Source of the DNA: Chryseobacterium sp. 18061
Lineage (GTDB): Bacteria > Pseudomonadota > Gammaproteobacteria > Enterobacterales > Enterobacteriaceae
NCBI GenBank assembly: GCA_902706205.1
Contig: CACSKA010000009.1
Span: 186,001-250,000, forward strand
Direction: 5' to 3'
DNA length: 64,000 nt
Each line of letters begins with the position of its first letter. Within the stretch, counting starts at the first letter, position 1. The position numbers were made by a program, and so were the translations under genes. Positions 8,624 through 18,883 of this stretch are shown here, piece after piece. The notes beneath the pieces are model-generated. The model saw nothing but the letters and a program-made list of their open reading frames with translations. It was not told where the DNA came from and ran no database searches.

Positions 8624-9790
8624 TCAGACTGCTTTCACCGCAATCGGTTCACCCTGCATGCGTTTGCGCATTGTACGTTTGGTACGGTCGATAACATCAC
8701 CGGCCAGTTGTCCGCAGGCGGCGTCAATATCATCTCCGCGAGTTTTACGCACGATAGTAGTGAAACCGTAGCCCATCAGAACTTTTGAGAAACGGTCGAT
8801 ACGGCTATTAGAACTACGGCCATACGGCGCACCCGGGAATGGGTTCCACGGAATCAGGTTGATCTTACATGGGGTATCTTTCAGCAGCTCCGCCAGCTGA
8901 TGCGCGTGGTCCGTTTCGTCGTTGACGTGGTCGAGCATCACATACTCGATAGTCACACGGCCCTGGTTCGCGTTGGATTTTTCCAGATAGCGGCGCACGG
9001 CACCGAGGAACGTTTCGATATTGTACTTCTTGTTAATCGGTACAATTTCGTCACGAATTTCATCGTTTGGCGCGTGCAGGGAGATAGCCAACGCAACGTC
9101 AATCATGTCTCCGAGCTTCTCAAGCGCAGGCACCACGCCAGACGTGGATAGCGTAACGCGGCGTTTGGACAGGCCAAAACCGAAGTCATCGAGCATGATT
9201 TCCATTGCCGGAACAACGTTATTCAGGTTGAGCAGTGGCTCACCCATGCCCATCATCACCACGTTGGTAATTGGACGCACGCCGGTCTTTTTCTGCGCGC
9301 CGATAATTTTCGCAGCACGCCAGACCTGGCCAATAATTTCGGACACGCGCAGGTTACGGTTAAAGCCCTGCTGCGCGGTCGAACAGAATTTACATTCCAG
9401 CGCACACCCAACCTGAGAAGAAACGCACAGCGTAGCGCGGTCTTCTTCCGGGATATACACCGTTTCAACGCGCTGATCGCCCACGGCGATAGCCCATTTG
9501 ATCGTACCGTCTGAGGAACGCTGCTCTTCCACCACTTCCGGGGCGCGAATTTCAGCGACTTCTTTCAGTTTATTGCGCAGGACTTTATTGATGTCGGTCA
9601 TCTCATCAAAGTCATCGCAGCAATAGTGATACAGCCACTTCATCACCTGATCGGCGCGGAAAGGTTTTTCACCTAAGTTATTGAAAAACTCACGCATCTG
9701 CTGACGGTTTAAATCCAGCAGGTTGATTTTGGCATCTTTATTGGGAACCGTCAGATCGACGTTTTCAGGTGTGACAATTTGTTCAGACAT
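8624..9790 (-). CDS. rlmN: Dual-specificity 23S rRNA/tRNA m2A methyltransferase RlmN
   Basis: Radical-SAM enzyme methylating C2 of A2503 in 23S rRNA and A37 in several tRNAs. The 388-residue protein carries the radical-SAM CxxxCxxC motif (CALECKFCST), the SAM-binding stretch MGMGEPLLN, and the second catalytic cysteine near the C-terminus (DDIDAACGQLAGD). The C-terminus is a basic tail (RTKRTMRKRMQGEP). The length is a few residues above E. coli RlmN (384). It lies between ndk and rodZ on the same strand. Confidence 0.97.
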   Translation of the reverse strand: MSEQIVTPENVDLTVPNKDAKINLLDLNRQQMREFFNNLGEKPFRADQVMKWLYHYCCDDFDEMTDINKVLRNKLKEVAEIRAPEVVEEQRSSDGTIKWAIAVGDQRVETVYIPEEDRATLCVSSQVGCALECKFCSTAQQGFNRNLRVSEIIGQVWRAAKIIGAQKKTGVRPITNVVMMGMGEPLLNLNNVVPAMEIMLDDFGFGLSKRRVTLSTSGVVPALEKLGDMIDVALAISLHAPNDEIRDEIVPINKKYNIETFLGAVRRYLEKSNANQGRVTIEYVMLDHVNDETDHAHQLAELLKDTPCKINLIPWNPFPGAPYGRSSNSRIDRFSKVLMGYGFTTIVRKTRGDDIDAACGQLAGDVIDRTKRTMRKRMQGEPIAVKAV

Positions 9791-9843
9791 AGTGTATTCC
9801 GGCCTCGTTATTACACGTTATGGCCCCTGGAGGGTTGAAAAAG

Positions 9844-9881
9844 AAACGCCCCGGCGAGCAATCTGCTCTTCCGGGGGCGTT
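9844..9881 (-). terminator. Terminator after ndk
   Basis: An imperfect GC-rich hairpin (AACGCCCCCGG pairing with CCGGGGCGTT on the minus strand) is followed by TTTCTTTTT on the minus strand. It lies about 60 bp past the ndk stop, upstream of rlmN. Confidence 0.75.
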
Positions 9882-9939
9882 GCATTGTACAAATTTTGGC
9901 GCACGGATGCCACGTTTGCACGCGGCATTTACGAAATAA

Positions 9940-10371
9940 TTAACGCGTACGAGTACAGACTTCGCCTTCTGCGAAGAAGTACGCGATTTCACGCTGTGCG
10001 GACTCAACGGAGTCAGAACCGTGGGTGCCGTTCTCGGTGAAGCTGTCAGCGTAATCTGCACGCAGAGTACCAGCCAGTGCATTCGCCGGATTGGTTGCGC
10101 CCATCAGGTCACGGTGACGCTGTACTGCGTTTTCGCTTTCCAGTACGGAAACCACGATTGGACCGGAAGTCATGAACTCAACCAGGCCGTCAAAGAAAGG
10201 TTTACCGTCGTGTTCTGCGTAGAAGCCACGAGCCTGCTCAACGGTCAGGTGCAGCATTTTGGTACCGACAATTTTAAACCCTGCAGCTTCAAAGCGCGCA
10301 AAGATGTTGCCAATAACGTTTTTTGCCACCGCGTTAGGCTTGATGATGGAAAAAGTACGTTCAATAGCCAT
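9940..10371 (-). CDS. ndk: Nucleoside diphosphate kinase
   Basis: Transfers gamma-phosphate between nucleoside triphosphates and diphosphates through a phosphohistidine. The protein is 143 residues from ATG 10369-10371, preceded by GAGGTTATC. It opens MAIERTFSIIKPNAV, and the active-site motif NGTHGSDS carries the catalytic His near residue 117. The open frame continues upstream to 10596 but without a ribosome site, and the shorter start gives the exact family length. It is probably monocistronic, with its own terminator. Confidence 0.98.
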   Translation of the reverse strand: MAIERTFSIIKPNAVAKNVIGNIFARFEAAGFKIVGTKMLHLTVEQARGFYAEHDGKPFFDGLVEFMTSGPIVVSVLESENAVQRHRDLMGATNPANALAGTLRADYADSFTENGTHGSDSVESAQREIAYFFAEGEVCTRTR

Positions 10372-10528
10372 GATAACCTCTGTTTTCTGTTCTGTTGTTG
10401 TGCATTCGGGCGAATACCTGGCGCGCATTATAATGAGCAAAAATGCCCCTGCATATGGATGAAGGTAACATTTTGTTAAAATAAGACGAATGTTAGCAAC
10501 ACGCGTCCGTAACTCACTGAAAGTGCAT

Positions 10529-12853
10529 TTATTGCAGCGTAAAGGTGGCGGCTGCAACCTGTCCAGCCTCATCCATGACCACCAACTGGTATTCACCTGC
10601 TTTATCCAGAGTCAGCGTTACATTGGGCCCCGTATTATCTGTCGGCTCACCGTTGATAAACCACCAGCGTCGCCCTTCCCCGCCGTTGGTCTGCAACGCG
10701 ACTACCGCCTGCATTTCGCCCGGCAGACGTTTGATGATAGCCCCGTCGCGCACACCCGATAACGTCAACGGAATCAATTCCTGCTGAGGCAACGGCGGAC
10801 AGCTTTTCGATGCGGCGGGCAAACGCGCAGCGCGCCGCTCGCCGGGCGGCAACCATGGCTCCAGCGGTACCGGCCAGACGTCAAGCGTCGTCTCTTTTGC
10901 ATCAGGGCAATCTGACGCAACGCGTTGCCCCTGTGCATTCAGCCACACCGGGAAGCGGATGCCACGCAGGCCGTCCTGGCCTGGCAGGAGCAGCGTCGGC
11001 GGCTGGCTGTTATCCAGCAGCCAGGTCGACAGTCGACGGCGACAGTTGCTGTCACCCGCCACCAGCGCCTGTCCGCCTGGCCAGCAGATGGTGCCAGTGC
11101 TGACTGAATCAGGGCGCGGGTCGCCAGGCAGACCATTTTTCGCGGACGTAGCGCGGGCCAAAAGCATATTACTGACCTGATTCAACAGCGGAATAGCACT
11201 GATAAATCCAAACTGGCCGACCACCGGCGTACCGTCCGGACGACCGGTCCAGATGCCAATCACATACCGCGCGTTAATCCCGATAGCCCAGGCATCGCGG
11301 TAGCCGTAGCTGGTGCCCGTTTTCCACGCCAGCGGGACGACCACAGGCAGTGAGCCGTCCGGCAACGGCTGATCTTCACCCGCCAGAATGCGACGAATAA
11401 TCCATGCCGATCCCGGAGACAACAGCGGACGCTCAATCAACGGATCGCTGGGCAGCAAGCGTAATCGTCCGGCTTGCCCGTGGCGCGCAAACGCGCTGTA
11501 TGCGGCGGTAATATCGGCCAGCCGCGCCCCGGCCCCGCCGAGGATCAGTGATAAATTCGGCTCAGCGCCAGCGGGCAAAATGAGCGGTAATCCGGCATTG
11601 CGCAGACGGGCAGCGAACTGTTTCGGCCCATAGGCTTCCAGCACCTGCACCGCCGGGAGATTCAGTGAACGTACCAGCGCATCGCTCATGCTGACCGGGC
11701 CGTGGAAACCGCTGTCAAAATTGCCCGGTCGATAATCACTGAAACGCCGTGGAACGTCCTGTAACAAAGAAGCTGGATGAATAAGCCCGCTGTCCATTGC
11801 CAGACCATAGATAAACGGCTTCAGCACCGATCCCGGCGATCGAATCGCGCTGACCATATCCACATGCCCAAAACGGCTGTCATCGCTGATGTCCGCCGAG
11901 CCGACCCAGCCGCGCACTTTCATGTTGGTGTGATCGACCACGATCATCGCCAGCGAACTGCGCGGCGGCAGACGCGACTTCCAGTTCAGCGCCAGCTCTT
12001 CCAACTGACGCTGGAGAGAAACATCCAGCGTCGTGACGACTTTTTCACTGCGGCTTTTTGCCAGCACCCGACGAGAAAACAGCGGAGCCAGTTGGGGCAT
12101 CTGCCGTGGGAACAACCAGACGGGTTCTTGTCGGGCTTCTTTGACCACCTGTGGCGACCACACGCCCTGCGTCAGCATGCGTTCGAGCACCTTATCGCGC
12201 GCGGCCTGAGCCCGTTCCGGCCAGCGATCGGGCCGTAAACGGCTGGGCGCCTGCGGAAGTACCGCCAGCAGCGCGGCTTCGGAGTAGCTAAGCTGTTGCG
12301 GTGGTTTACCCAGATAGGCCCAGCTTGCCGCGCCAATCCCCTGCAACGTGCCGCCAAACGGCGCGCGGTTGAGATACAGGGTCAGGATCTGACGTTTATC
12401 GAGATGCCACTCCAGCTGGAAAGCGCGCCACAGCTGACGAATTTTGCCCCCGAAGGTTCGGGGATGAGGATCGAGCAGACGTGCCACCTGCATCGTGAGC
12501 GTGCTGCCGCCGGAAATCACCCGTCCGGCGCGCAGATCCTGCCACGCCGCACGCAGCACCGACAGCGGATTCACACCCGGGTGATCCCAGAACCAGCGAT
12601 CTTCATATTGGATCAGCGCCTGTAAATAACGCGGCGAAACCTCTTCAATGGTGACCGGATAGCGCCAGATCCCTTCGGCATCGGCAAAACGCCACAGCGG
12701 CGTGCCATCCTCCGCCACGACGACGCGTGCAGGGGTGACCTCATTGAGTGGAAGTGGCCAGAGTCGATCGGCCAAAAAGGCCGCCAGTCCGCTAAAAAGG
12801 AAAAACCCCGCCAGCCAAAGCCAGCGGGATTTTTTGAGACGAGTGAATGTCAT
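10529..12853 (-). CDS. pbpC: Penicillin-binding protein 1C
   Basis: Bifunctional class A PBP: glycosyltransferase plus transpeptidase. The 774-residue protein starts with a membrane anchor (RWLWLAGFFLFSGLAAFLADRL). The glycosyltransferase motif EDRWFWDHPGVNPL lies near residue 87. The transpeptidase domain has SVLK (serine nucleophile and lysine of SxxK) and KTGTS, and a C-terminal BiPBP_C domain follows (from about residue 690). E. coli PBP1C is 770 residues. It starts one base past the yfhM stop, the usual yfhM-pbpC pairing, which couples an alpha-2-macroglobulin to peptidoglycan repair. Confidence 0.97.
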   Translation of the reverse strand: MTFTRLKKSRWLWLAGFFLFSGLAAFLADRLWPLPLNEVTPARVVVAEDGTPLWRFADAEGIWRYPVTIEEVSPRYLQALIQYEDRWFWDHPGVNPLSVLRAAWQDLRAGRVISGGSTLTMQVARLLDPHPRTFGGKIRQLWRAFQLEWHLDKRQILTLYLNRAPFGGTLQGIGAASWAYLGKPPQQLSYSEAALLAVLPQAPSRLRPDRWPERAQAARDKVLERMLTQGVWSPQVVKEARQEPVWLFPRQMPQLAPLFSRRVLAKSRSEKVVTTLDVSLQRQLEELALNWKSRLPPRSSLAMIVVDHTNMKVRGWVGSADISDDSRFGHVDMVSAIRSPGSVLKPFIYGLAMDSGLIHPASLLQDVPRRFSDYRPGNFDSGFHGPVSMSDALVRSLNLPAVQVLEAYGPKQFAARLRNAGLPLILPAGAEPNLSLILGGAGARLADITAAYSAFARHGQAGRLRLLPSDPLIERPLLSPGSAWIIRRILAGEDQPLPDGSLPVVVPLAWKTGTSYGYRDAWAIGINARYVIGIWTGRPDGTPVVGQFGFISAIPLLNQVSNMLLARATSAKNGLPGDPRPDSVSTGTICWPGGQALVAGDSNCRRRLSTWLLDNSQPPTLLLPGQDGLRGIRFPVWLNAQGQRVASDCPDAKETTLDVWPVPLEPWLPPGERRAARLPAASKSCPPLPQQELIPLTLSGVRDGAIIKRLPGEMQAVVALQTNGGEGRRWWFINGEPTDNTGPNVTLTLDKAGEYQLVVMDEAGQVAAATFTLQ

Positions 12854-12854
12854 C

Positions 12855-15800
12855 TTATGGCGTGACGATCAGCGGTCCGTCGGTCTCCCCGGTGGCGCGC
12901 CATTGCGGAACGTACATCGATTCCACCTGTGGCACTGGAACATCGTAGGTGCCCGGCGTCACGGCGCGTGCCAGATACACCAGCGTGACGGGCTGCCCCT
13001 GGCTCACCGCTACCGCTGCAACAAAGCGATCGTCGCGGAACTCGATGTGCTGAATATCGGCCTGCTGCATTTGATTAAGCAGATTTTGCACCTCGGCTCC
13101 GTTGTCCTGAAGGCTGGCGCTACTGTTGGCCAGATTCTGGTTTTCCAGCTCAAGCCCAGCCGGGAGCAGGTCCACCACCAGCGCATCCGGCACATTCTGG
13201 CTCGCTTCTACTTCTAAATGCACCAGTACTAAATCACCGCTGCGCAGCGAAGAGAGCGATTTCAGCTGCCCATCTGCACCCAGGAACTGGCGCTCAATGT
13301 GCAACACATTGCTGTCAGGCTTAGGGGCGTATTCCGGATAACCACTGCTGTCGAGACGTAGCCACAGAGGCTGCGTTCCGGTGTTTTTCACATTCAGTGA
13401 AGCCAGCTGATCAACCGTCAGATTGCGCGACTGGGATTTATCCGCGCTCAGCGGTTCCGCCTGAAGCGAGGTCTGCGCCTGCCAGGTGCCAGGCAGATCC
13501 TGCAATCCTTTTGCGGCCAGGAACAACGCGTTCATCTCCTGCGTCGACAACCAGCGCTCGCCAAATGCCTGCTGTGACAGGGTGTTCAGCAATGTATTTT
13601 GCACATCCGGTAGCAGCTTGTTCTCTTCAAGCAGGCTCAGCATCAGCGCATTATCGCGCAGCTGGCTGCCGTAGTCTGCCATCCAGCCGTTGTTCTCCTG
13701 ACGCGGCGTGTTCTGAGCCAGCTGAATGGCCGCGTCACCACGCGGCGCATCGCCCATCGCTTTCAGCGCCAGACCCAGTTGCATCAGCGGCAGGCCCGCT
13801 TTGGCCTGAAGATGACGCTCCCAGATTTCACGCAGCGCACCCAGAGGGGCTTTCTGCTGGCGAGCCAACACCAGCGCGGCGTATGACTGCACTGCAAAAC
13901 GGCTCGCCTGGCTGTCATTGGTGTAGCGAATAGTCATCAGCCCAGGCTCCTGCAAATAACGCAGCAGGCGGTTATTCCCGCGTGTAATCGCATCCGCCGG
14001 CACGCTGTAGCCCTGTGCGCTGGCGCGAGTCAGGAAGTCCATCACATAGGCCGTCAGCCAGTATTCTTCCGAGCCTTCTTTGTCCCACAAGGAGAAACCG
14101 CCGTCATCGCGCTGCATTTGCAGCAGACGCGCGATCCCCAAATCCACCGCCGCGCGACGCTTCTCATCGGTATCACCTGTGATGCCCAATGATTTTAGCT
14201 GTGCCGCATTGGTGTAGAGCTGCGGGAACAGGCCGCTGGCGGTTTGTTCCAGACAACCGTAGGGGTACGCTTTTAGTTCACGAATGTAACGCGCCAGGTT
14301 AAGCGGTGGTTTTCCACTGAACAACAGCTGGCTTTGCAGCGTTTCCGGGACAAACCCCTCAAGCTGTGAAGCCGGAACCGTCCAGCTTTCACCTGGCTGC
14401 AGGGCCACGCCCGCGTTGACGGTTTGCGCCGGGAAGGCCGGACGCACGCCAATTTTCCACTCTTTTTGCAGCGGAGTGAAGATTTCACCCGGCAGCGTCA
14501 AGCCGCTGACTGTCGCCTGCACAGACCCCTCACCAAAGCCATCATGCGCGCTAACCGGAATGAACAGCGTTACCCGCGTGCCCGGCGGAAGTTTGATGGG
14601 TTCTGGCTGTGTACCTTCGAGTTGCAGCAAACCCGTTGCAGTAAGTTTTACATTCAGCGTTTGCGGCTGGTCGGTCAGGTTGGTGAGATCGAGCGTAAGA
14701 CGGCTGCTGTCACCGCCCGCCAGGAAGCGTGGCGTATTCAGCTCGGCAATGATTGGCGCGGCCACTACGACTTTGCTCTCGCTGCTGCCGAAATCATCTG
14801 CTGTCCAGGCCTGGGCCATAACGCGTAATTCACCGTTGAAGTCGCCAATTGGCAGCGTCACGGTGCCTTCGCCTTTATCGTCCAGCGTCACCGGTTGCGC
14901 CTGTTGGGCGACAATAGTGACGTGATTCACCGGCGGCTTACCACCGCGTTTGAGTTCGTCGCCATCACCACCAAAACGCAGGCTGGCAAGACGCCCCTGG
15001 CCTTCAATGACCTGGCCATAGATGTCGTAGATATCGGCGCCGTAGCGTTTCTGTCCAAAGAAAGCATTCCACGGGTCCGGCGTGGTGTAATCGGTAATAT
15101 TCAGCACGCCGCTATCGACGGCGGACACCAGCACATTGACCTGCTTCGGTAACTCACCCGCTTTCGCACTGGCTTTGATTTTCACCGTCAGCGGCTGGTT
15201 CGGACGCATTTTCTGCGGAGTATCCAGCGCAATATTCAGACGGCGGTTTTCATCCCCGAGCGGTAAATGCAGCAGGCCGACAGCCCGTTTTGGTGTTGCC
15301 GATTTTGATTTATCGCCAGGACGAATCACCAGAGTGCTGAGATACAAATCGTGGCGGTTCCAGGTTTTATCGACCGGAATCGACAGGTCCATCCCTTGCG
15401 CAGGCACATCAATTTCCTGCCACCACAGCGGGCCTTCACTGGATTCCACCATCGCGTAGCCTTTACCCGCCGCCGGAGCGGAGATGTGCAGCTTGATGGT
15501 GTCGCCCGGTTTATAGGCCGGTTTGTCGAGCTTCATGGTGACGCGATCCGGGCGCGCGGCCCCGGTTCCATCGCTGTTATCCTGCCAGCTGTATCCGGCC
15601 CAGAAACGCACGCTGCTCACGGTGTCATCCGGCGCTTTGACGTCCAGACGGTATGAACCCCACTCAACCGGGAAGCTTACTTTGCCGGTTTCATTGGCTT
15701 TAAGATCCAGCGTTTGTTCGCCTTCGACCAGATCCTTTTGATCGAACTGTGACTGCCAGCCATCGCTGTCAGACCAGTTCCAGGAGTAGTCACGACGCTC

Positions 15801-17810
15801 GCGGATCAGGCGGACCTGCAAACCCGAAACCGCTTTTTTCTCGCCCTGCGCATTGGCATAAACGATATCAAACCCGGCATTACTGTTTTCATCCACCATC
15901 GGCTGATTGGCGGTGGTATCGGTGCGATAGTCGTAGACCGCTTTGCTGGCGAATTGAGGACGGATCCCCGGCAGCGTTTCCGCCGGCCAGACTGCCTGTT
16001 CGGCGCGACGCGTGACCGGACGACCGCCGGACTCCAGCAGGCTCGCCTGTAGGATAACCTGCAACGGAGAATGTGTTTCCTGCCACTGGCTATCAACTTT
16101 CACCACACCGTGCCCTTTGGCGTCGAGTTTGAGCTGCACTTCGTCGAGCGTGCGTGCGAGATTCTCTTCGGCGATGTCACCGAACTCAAAGCCCGGCAGC
16201 GCGGCCACGGCGTCTCGCAATGGGCGCAGGAACATCTTGCCCTGTAGCGCGTTGCCGTTCGCCGGCGCGCCGTACAGGTAATAGCCGGTCACCGCAAAAC
16301 TGACATCTTCTGTAGGCGCGAGCGGTGCTTTTTCTGGCGTCAGGTTGAGGGCCATGCGTTCTGGCATGAAGTCTTCGACGTGGAAATCCCATTCGCGATT
16401 CTGGTTATCGCCCGCGCTGGCGCGAACGTGCCACATTCCGGTGGCCGCCCCGGCATCCAGCGCCCAACTAAGCTGGTACAGACCGTTAACGGCCTTGCTC
16501 ATGACAGTGCGCACTACCTGACCGTCAGGCTGAACGACTTCAAGTTTTACCGGCTGATCGGGCAACGGCTTGCCGTCGCTATCGCGTAGCAGGCCATTCA
16601 CAATCACCGTTTCACCCGGACGATAAAGGTCGCGCGGGCCGAATATAAATAACTGTTTGCTGTAACCCGGTGTACCTGCAATGTCGAATTCTGACAGGTC
16701 CAGCGCCGGAAGCTTGAGATCAAGGAGCGTGGTCTGGCCGTCTTTACGCGCCAGCAACAGGGCGGCCTCTTTGTCCGTTTGCAAAGAGACATGGCCTTTC
16801 GAGTCGCTGTTGGCCTGGGCCAGAGTCTGGCCTTTATCATTGAGCAACTGAACGTCAATGCCACTTTGCGCCGCGCCATTTTCCAGGCTCTGGGTAAACA
16901 CATCCAGACGATTATGATAACGGTGCGCCGACACCCCAATATCGCTCAAGGTAAATAGCGTTGCAGCATTGCTGTAGGTGTAATGACCGGCCTGATTCAT
17001 CACCGCGATATATACGCCTGCCTGCTGTAGCGGTTTGATTTCACTTAACGGCAACAGCAGTTTTTCTCGGGTATTACGCTCAGGATTGAGATCAAAGCGC
17101 CCGGTGTAGACCAGATCGGCCATTTTCAGCAGCTCATCAGACTCCCAGTTACTCACCGAGCTACGGTATTCCCACTGGCTGATAAAAGACGCCAGCGATT
17201 CCGGTTTTATGCGGAAGAAATTCACGTCGACGTTATTCACGTTCAACGCCATCACCGGCAGCCCTGCTACCACTTTCCCCGGCAGCAGGGAACCACGGCT
17301 GGCAAAACCGACGCTTGGGGCGATATCACGGGTGGCGATGTTCTGTTCGTAGGTTTTATCGAAGGTGGTTTTATTCACCGCCTCCACGTCCGGATCGACG
17401 GTTAATACCAGATTGCGCTTGGGCTCCAGATGGCGCATGCGCAATTCTTTCAGATTAGGAGCCAGCTCCCAGGCACCGTCCACTTTGCCGTTTTTCTTAT
17501 CAACGAGGTGGACGCGGCTGGAAAAATCCTGAGCAGGGTTAAGCGGAATAGAAAACGTGAGGACCAGCGTCGCAGCACCATCGAGCTGAACTTCGGATGC
17601 ATCAATCAGGGTCAGCACTTTTCCTTTGTTCTGCGCAGCAAGCTTATCCAGCGTTGCCGCACTCGGTGCAACAGGCGTCGTTTTCGACGGCGTCTCAGCA
17701 TCTGAAGCCGCTGGCTTCACGGTCTGCGTTTTGTCGTTATTATCACAGCCGCTTAGCGAAAAGGCGGTAATCAGCGCGAGCGATAGCGCTGCCAAACGAT
17801 ACGGTTTCAT
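12855..17810 (-). CDS. yfhM: Bacterial alpha-2-macroglobulin lipoprotein YfhM
   Basis: Periplasmic protease trap anchored in the inner membrane. The 1651-residue protein has a lipoprotein signal ending LSGC (Cys 22, followed by DNND, an inner-membrane-retention context), many beta macroglobulin domains, a bait region in the middle, and the thioester motif CLEQ near residue 1185 inside YPYGCLEQTASG. An alpha-helical thioester domain follows and the protein ends with a receptor-binding-like domain. E. coli YfhM is 1653 residues. It is the partner of pbpC directly downstream; the family is thought to inhibit host or rival proteases when the wall is breached. Confidence 0.97.
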   Translation of the reverse strand: MKPYRLAALSLALITAFSLSGCDNNDKTQTVKPAASDAETPSKTTPVAPSAATLDKLAAQNKGKVLTLIDASEVQLDGAATLVLTFSIPLNPAQDFSSRVHLVDKKNGKVDGAWELAPNLKELRMRHLEPKRNLVLTVDPDVEAVNKTTFDKTYEQNIATRDIAPSVGFASRGSLLPGKVVAGLPVMALNVNNVDVNFFRIKPESLASFISQWEYRSSVSNWESDELLKMADLVYTGRFDLNPERNTREKLLLPLSEIKPLQQAGVYIAVMNQAGHYTYSNAATLFTLSDIGVSAHRYHNRLDVFTQSLENGAAQSGIDVQLLNDKGQTLAQANSDSKGHVSLQTDKEAALLLARKDGQTTLLDLKLPALDLSEFDIAGTPGYSKQLFIFGPRDLYRPGETVIVNGLLRDSDGKPLPDQPVKLEVVQPDGQVVRTVMSKAVNGLYQLSWALDAGAATGMWHVRASAGDNQNREWDFHVEDFMPERMALNLTPEKAPLAPTEDVSFAVTGYYLYGAPANGNALQGKMFLRPLRDAVAALPGFEFGDIAEENLARTLDEVQLKLDAKGHGVVKVDSQWQETHSPLQVILQASLLESGGRPVTRRAEQAVWPAETLPGIRPQFASKAVYDYRTDTTANQPMVDENSNAGFDIVYANAQGEKKAVSGLQVRLIRERRDYSWNWSDSDGWQSQFDQKDLVEGEQTLDLKANETGKVSFPVEWGSYRLDVKAPDDTVSSVRFWAGYSWQDNSDGTGAARPDRVTMKLDKPAYKPGDTIKLHISAPAAGKGYAMVESSEGPLWWQEIDVPAQGMDLSIPVDKTWNRHDLYLSTLVIRPGDKSKSATPKRAVGLLHLPLGDENRRLNIALDTPQKMRPNQPLTVKIKASAKAGELPKQVNVLVSAVDSGVLNITDYTTPDPWNAFFGQKRYGADIYDIYGQVIEGQGRLASLRFGGDGDELKRGGKPPVNHVTIVAQQAQPVTLDDKGEGTVTLPIGDFNGELRVMAQAWTADDFGSSESKVVVAAPIIAELNTPRFLAGGDSSRLTLDLTNLTDQPQTLNVKLTATGLLQLEGTQPEPIKLPPGTRVTLFIPVSAHDGFGEGSVQATVSGLTLPGEIFTPLQKEWKIGVRPAFPAQTVNAGVALQPGESWTVPASQLEGFVPETLQSQLLFSGKPPLNLARYIRELKAYPYGCLEQTASGLFPQLYTNAAQLKSLGITGDTDEKRRAAVDLGIARLLQMQRDDGGFSLWDKEGSEEYWLTAYVMDFLTRASAQGYSVPADAITRGNNRLLRYLQEPGLMTIRYTNDSQASRFAVQSYAALVLARQQKAPLGALREIWERHLQAKAGLPLMQLGLALKAMGDAPRGDAAIQLAQNTPRQENNGWMADYGSQLRDNALMLSLLEENKLLPDVQNTLLNTLSQQAFGERWLSTQEMNALFLAAKGLQDLPGTWQAQTSLQAEPLSADKSQSRNLTVDQLASLNVKNTGTQPLWLRLDSSGYPEYAPKPDSNVLHIERQFLGADGQLKSLSSLRSGDLVLVHLEVEASQNVPDALVVDLLPAGLELENQNLANSSASLQDNGAEVQNLLNQMQQADIQHIEFRDDRFVAAVAVSQGQPVTLVYLARAVTPGTYDVPVPQVESMYVPQWRATGETDGPLIVTP

Positions 17811-17987
17811 CCTTTAACCCCTGGCCCAGAAAGCCTCAAATTTTCGTCAACACAGTATTATGCTTAATCCGGGGTTTTACCAACAGCATATAAATTCTGA
17901 TAGTTGCTGCATTTCTGACATTCCCTGACTTGTCGCCTCTGGCAAAACAACCGACAATCGAAATAACCCTGGTATAAGGAGAGCGCC

Positions 17988-18836
17988 ATGACCACTTCCT
18001 ATTTCGTTGCCGCTGACTGGCTGGCAGAACACATCAACGACCCACAGATTCAAATCATTGACGCCCGCATGGCGCCTGCCGGACAGGAACATCTGCGTGA
18101 TATGGCGGCTGAATACCGCGCCGGACACCTGCCCGGCGCGGTGTTTTTTGATATCGAAGCGCTGTCGGATCACACCAGTCCGCTGCCGCATATGATGCCG
18201 CGCCCCGAGGCGTTCGCGGTCGCTATGCGTGAGCTTGGTATTAGCAGCGATAAACATCTGGTGGTGTACGACGAGGGCAATCTGTTCTCCGCGCCGCGTG
18301 CCTGGTGGATGCTGCGCACCTTCGGTGTGGACAACGTTTCAATTCTGGCAGGTGGCCTTGCCGGCTGGCAGCGCGATGAACTGCTGCTGGAAACGGGCGA
18401 TGTCATTTTACCGGAAGGTGATTTTGAGGTGACGTTTGTAGCCGAGAATATCAAGCGCTTGACCGACGTGCTGGTCGCCAGCCACGAAGGCTCCGTCCAG
18501 TTGGTGGATGCACGCCCGGCACCACGTTTTAACGCACAAGCAGACGAACCTCGCCCAGGCCTGAAGCGCGGGCATATTCCTGGCGCGCATAACGTTCCGT
18601 GGGGTGATTTGGTCTTTAGCGGTGAACTGAAAACGACGGATGAGCTGGAGACTATTTTTAAGCGTCAGGGTGTGGACATTAACGCCCCTATCATTGCCAG
18701 CTGTGGGTCTGGGGTAACGGCTGCGGTTGTGGTGCTGGCATTAGCGACGCTGGGTGCGCCAGACGTGACGCTGTACGACGGTTCGTGGAGTGAATGGGGT
18801 GCGCGCGACGATTTACCGGTAGAGCCGGCGAAGTAA
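17988..18836 (+). CDS. sseA: 3-mercaptopyruvate sulfurtransferase
   Basis: Two-domain rhodanese transferring sulfur from 3-mercaptopyruvate to thiols or cyanide. The 282-residue protein has an inactive N-terminal rhodanese domain (IQIIDARMAP) and a catalytic C-terminal one with the loop CGSGVTA, Cys near residue 238, the signature distinguishing mercaptopyruvate from thiosulfate sulfurtransferases. ATG 17988 is preceded by AAGGAGAGCGCC. It is divergent from yfhM and convergent with sseB. Confidence 0.97.
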   Translation: MTTSYFVAADWLAEHINDPQIQIIDARMAPAGQEHLRDMAAEYRAGHLPGAVFFDIEALSDHTSPLPHMMPRPEAFAVAMRELGISSDKHLVVYDEGNLFSAPRAWWMLRTFGVDNVSILAGGLAGWQRDELLLETGDVILPEGDFEVTFVAENIKRLTDVLVASHEGSVQLVDARPAPRFNAQADEPRPGLKRGHIPGAHNVPWGDLVFSGELKTTDELETIFKRQGVDINAPIIASCGSGVTAAVVVLALATLGAPDVTLYDGSWSEWGARDDLPVEPAK

Positions 18837-18845
18837 GCCGCCAGG

Positions 18846-18876
18846 TTGTCCCCTCTCGCGCAGGGAAAGGGGACAA
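18846..18876. terminator. Bidirectional terminator between sseA and sseB
   Basis: TTGTCCCCT / AGGGGACAA forms a 9-bp stem in the 47-bp gap between two convergent genes, so it can end transcription from both sides. Confidence 0.65.
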
Positions 18877-18883
18877 TTCAGGA

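Noticed and set aside
18837..18883. Possible ryfA sRNA between sseA and sseB
   Set aside because: E. coli has ryfA (about 300 nt) here, but this gap is only 47 bp and is filled by a terminator.
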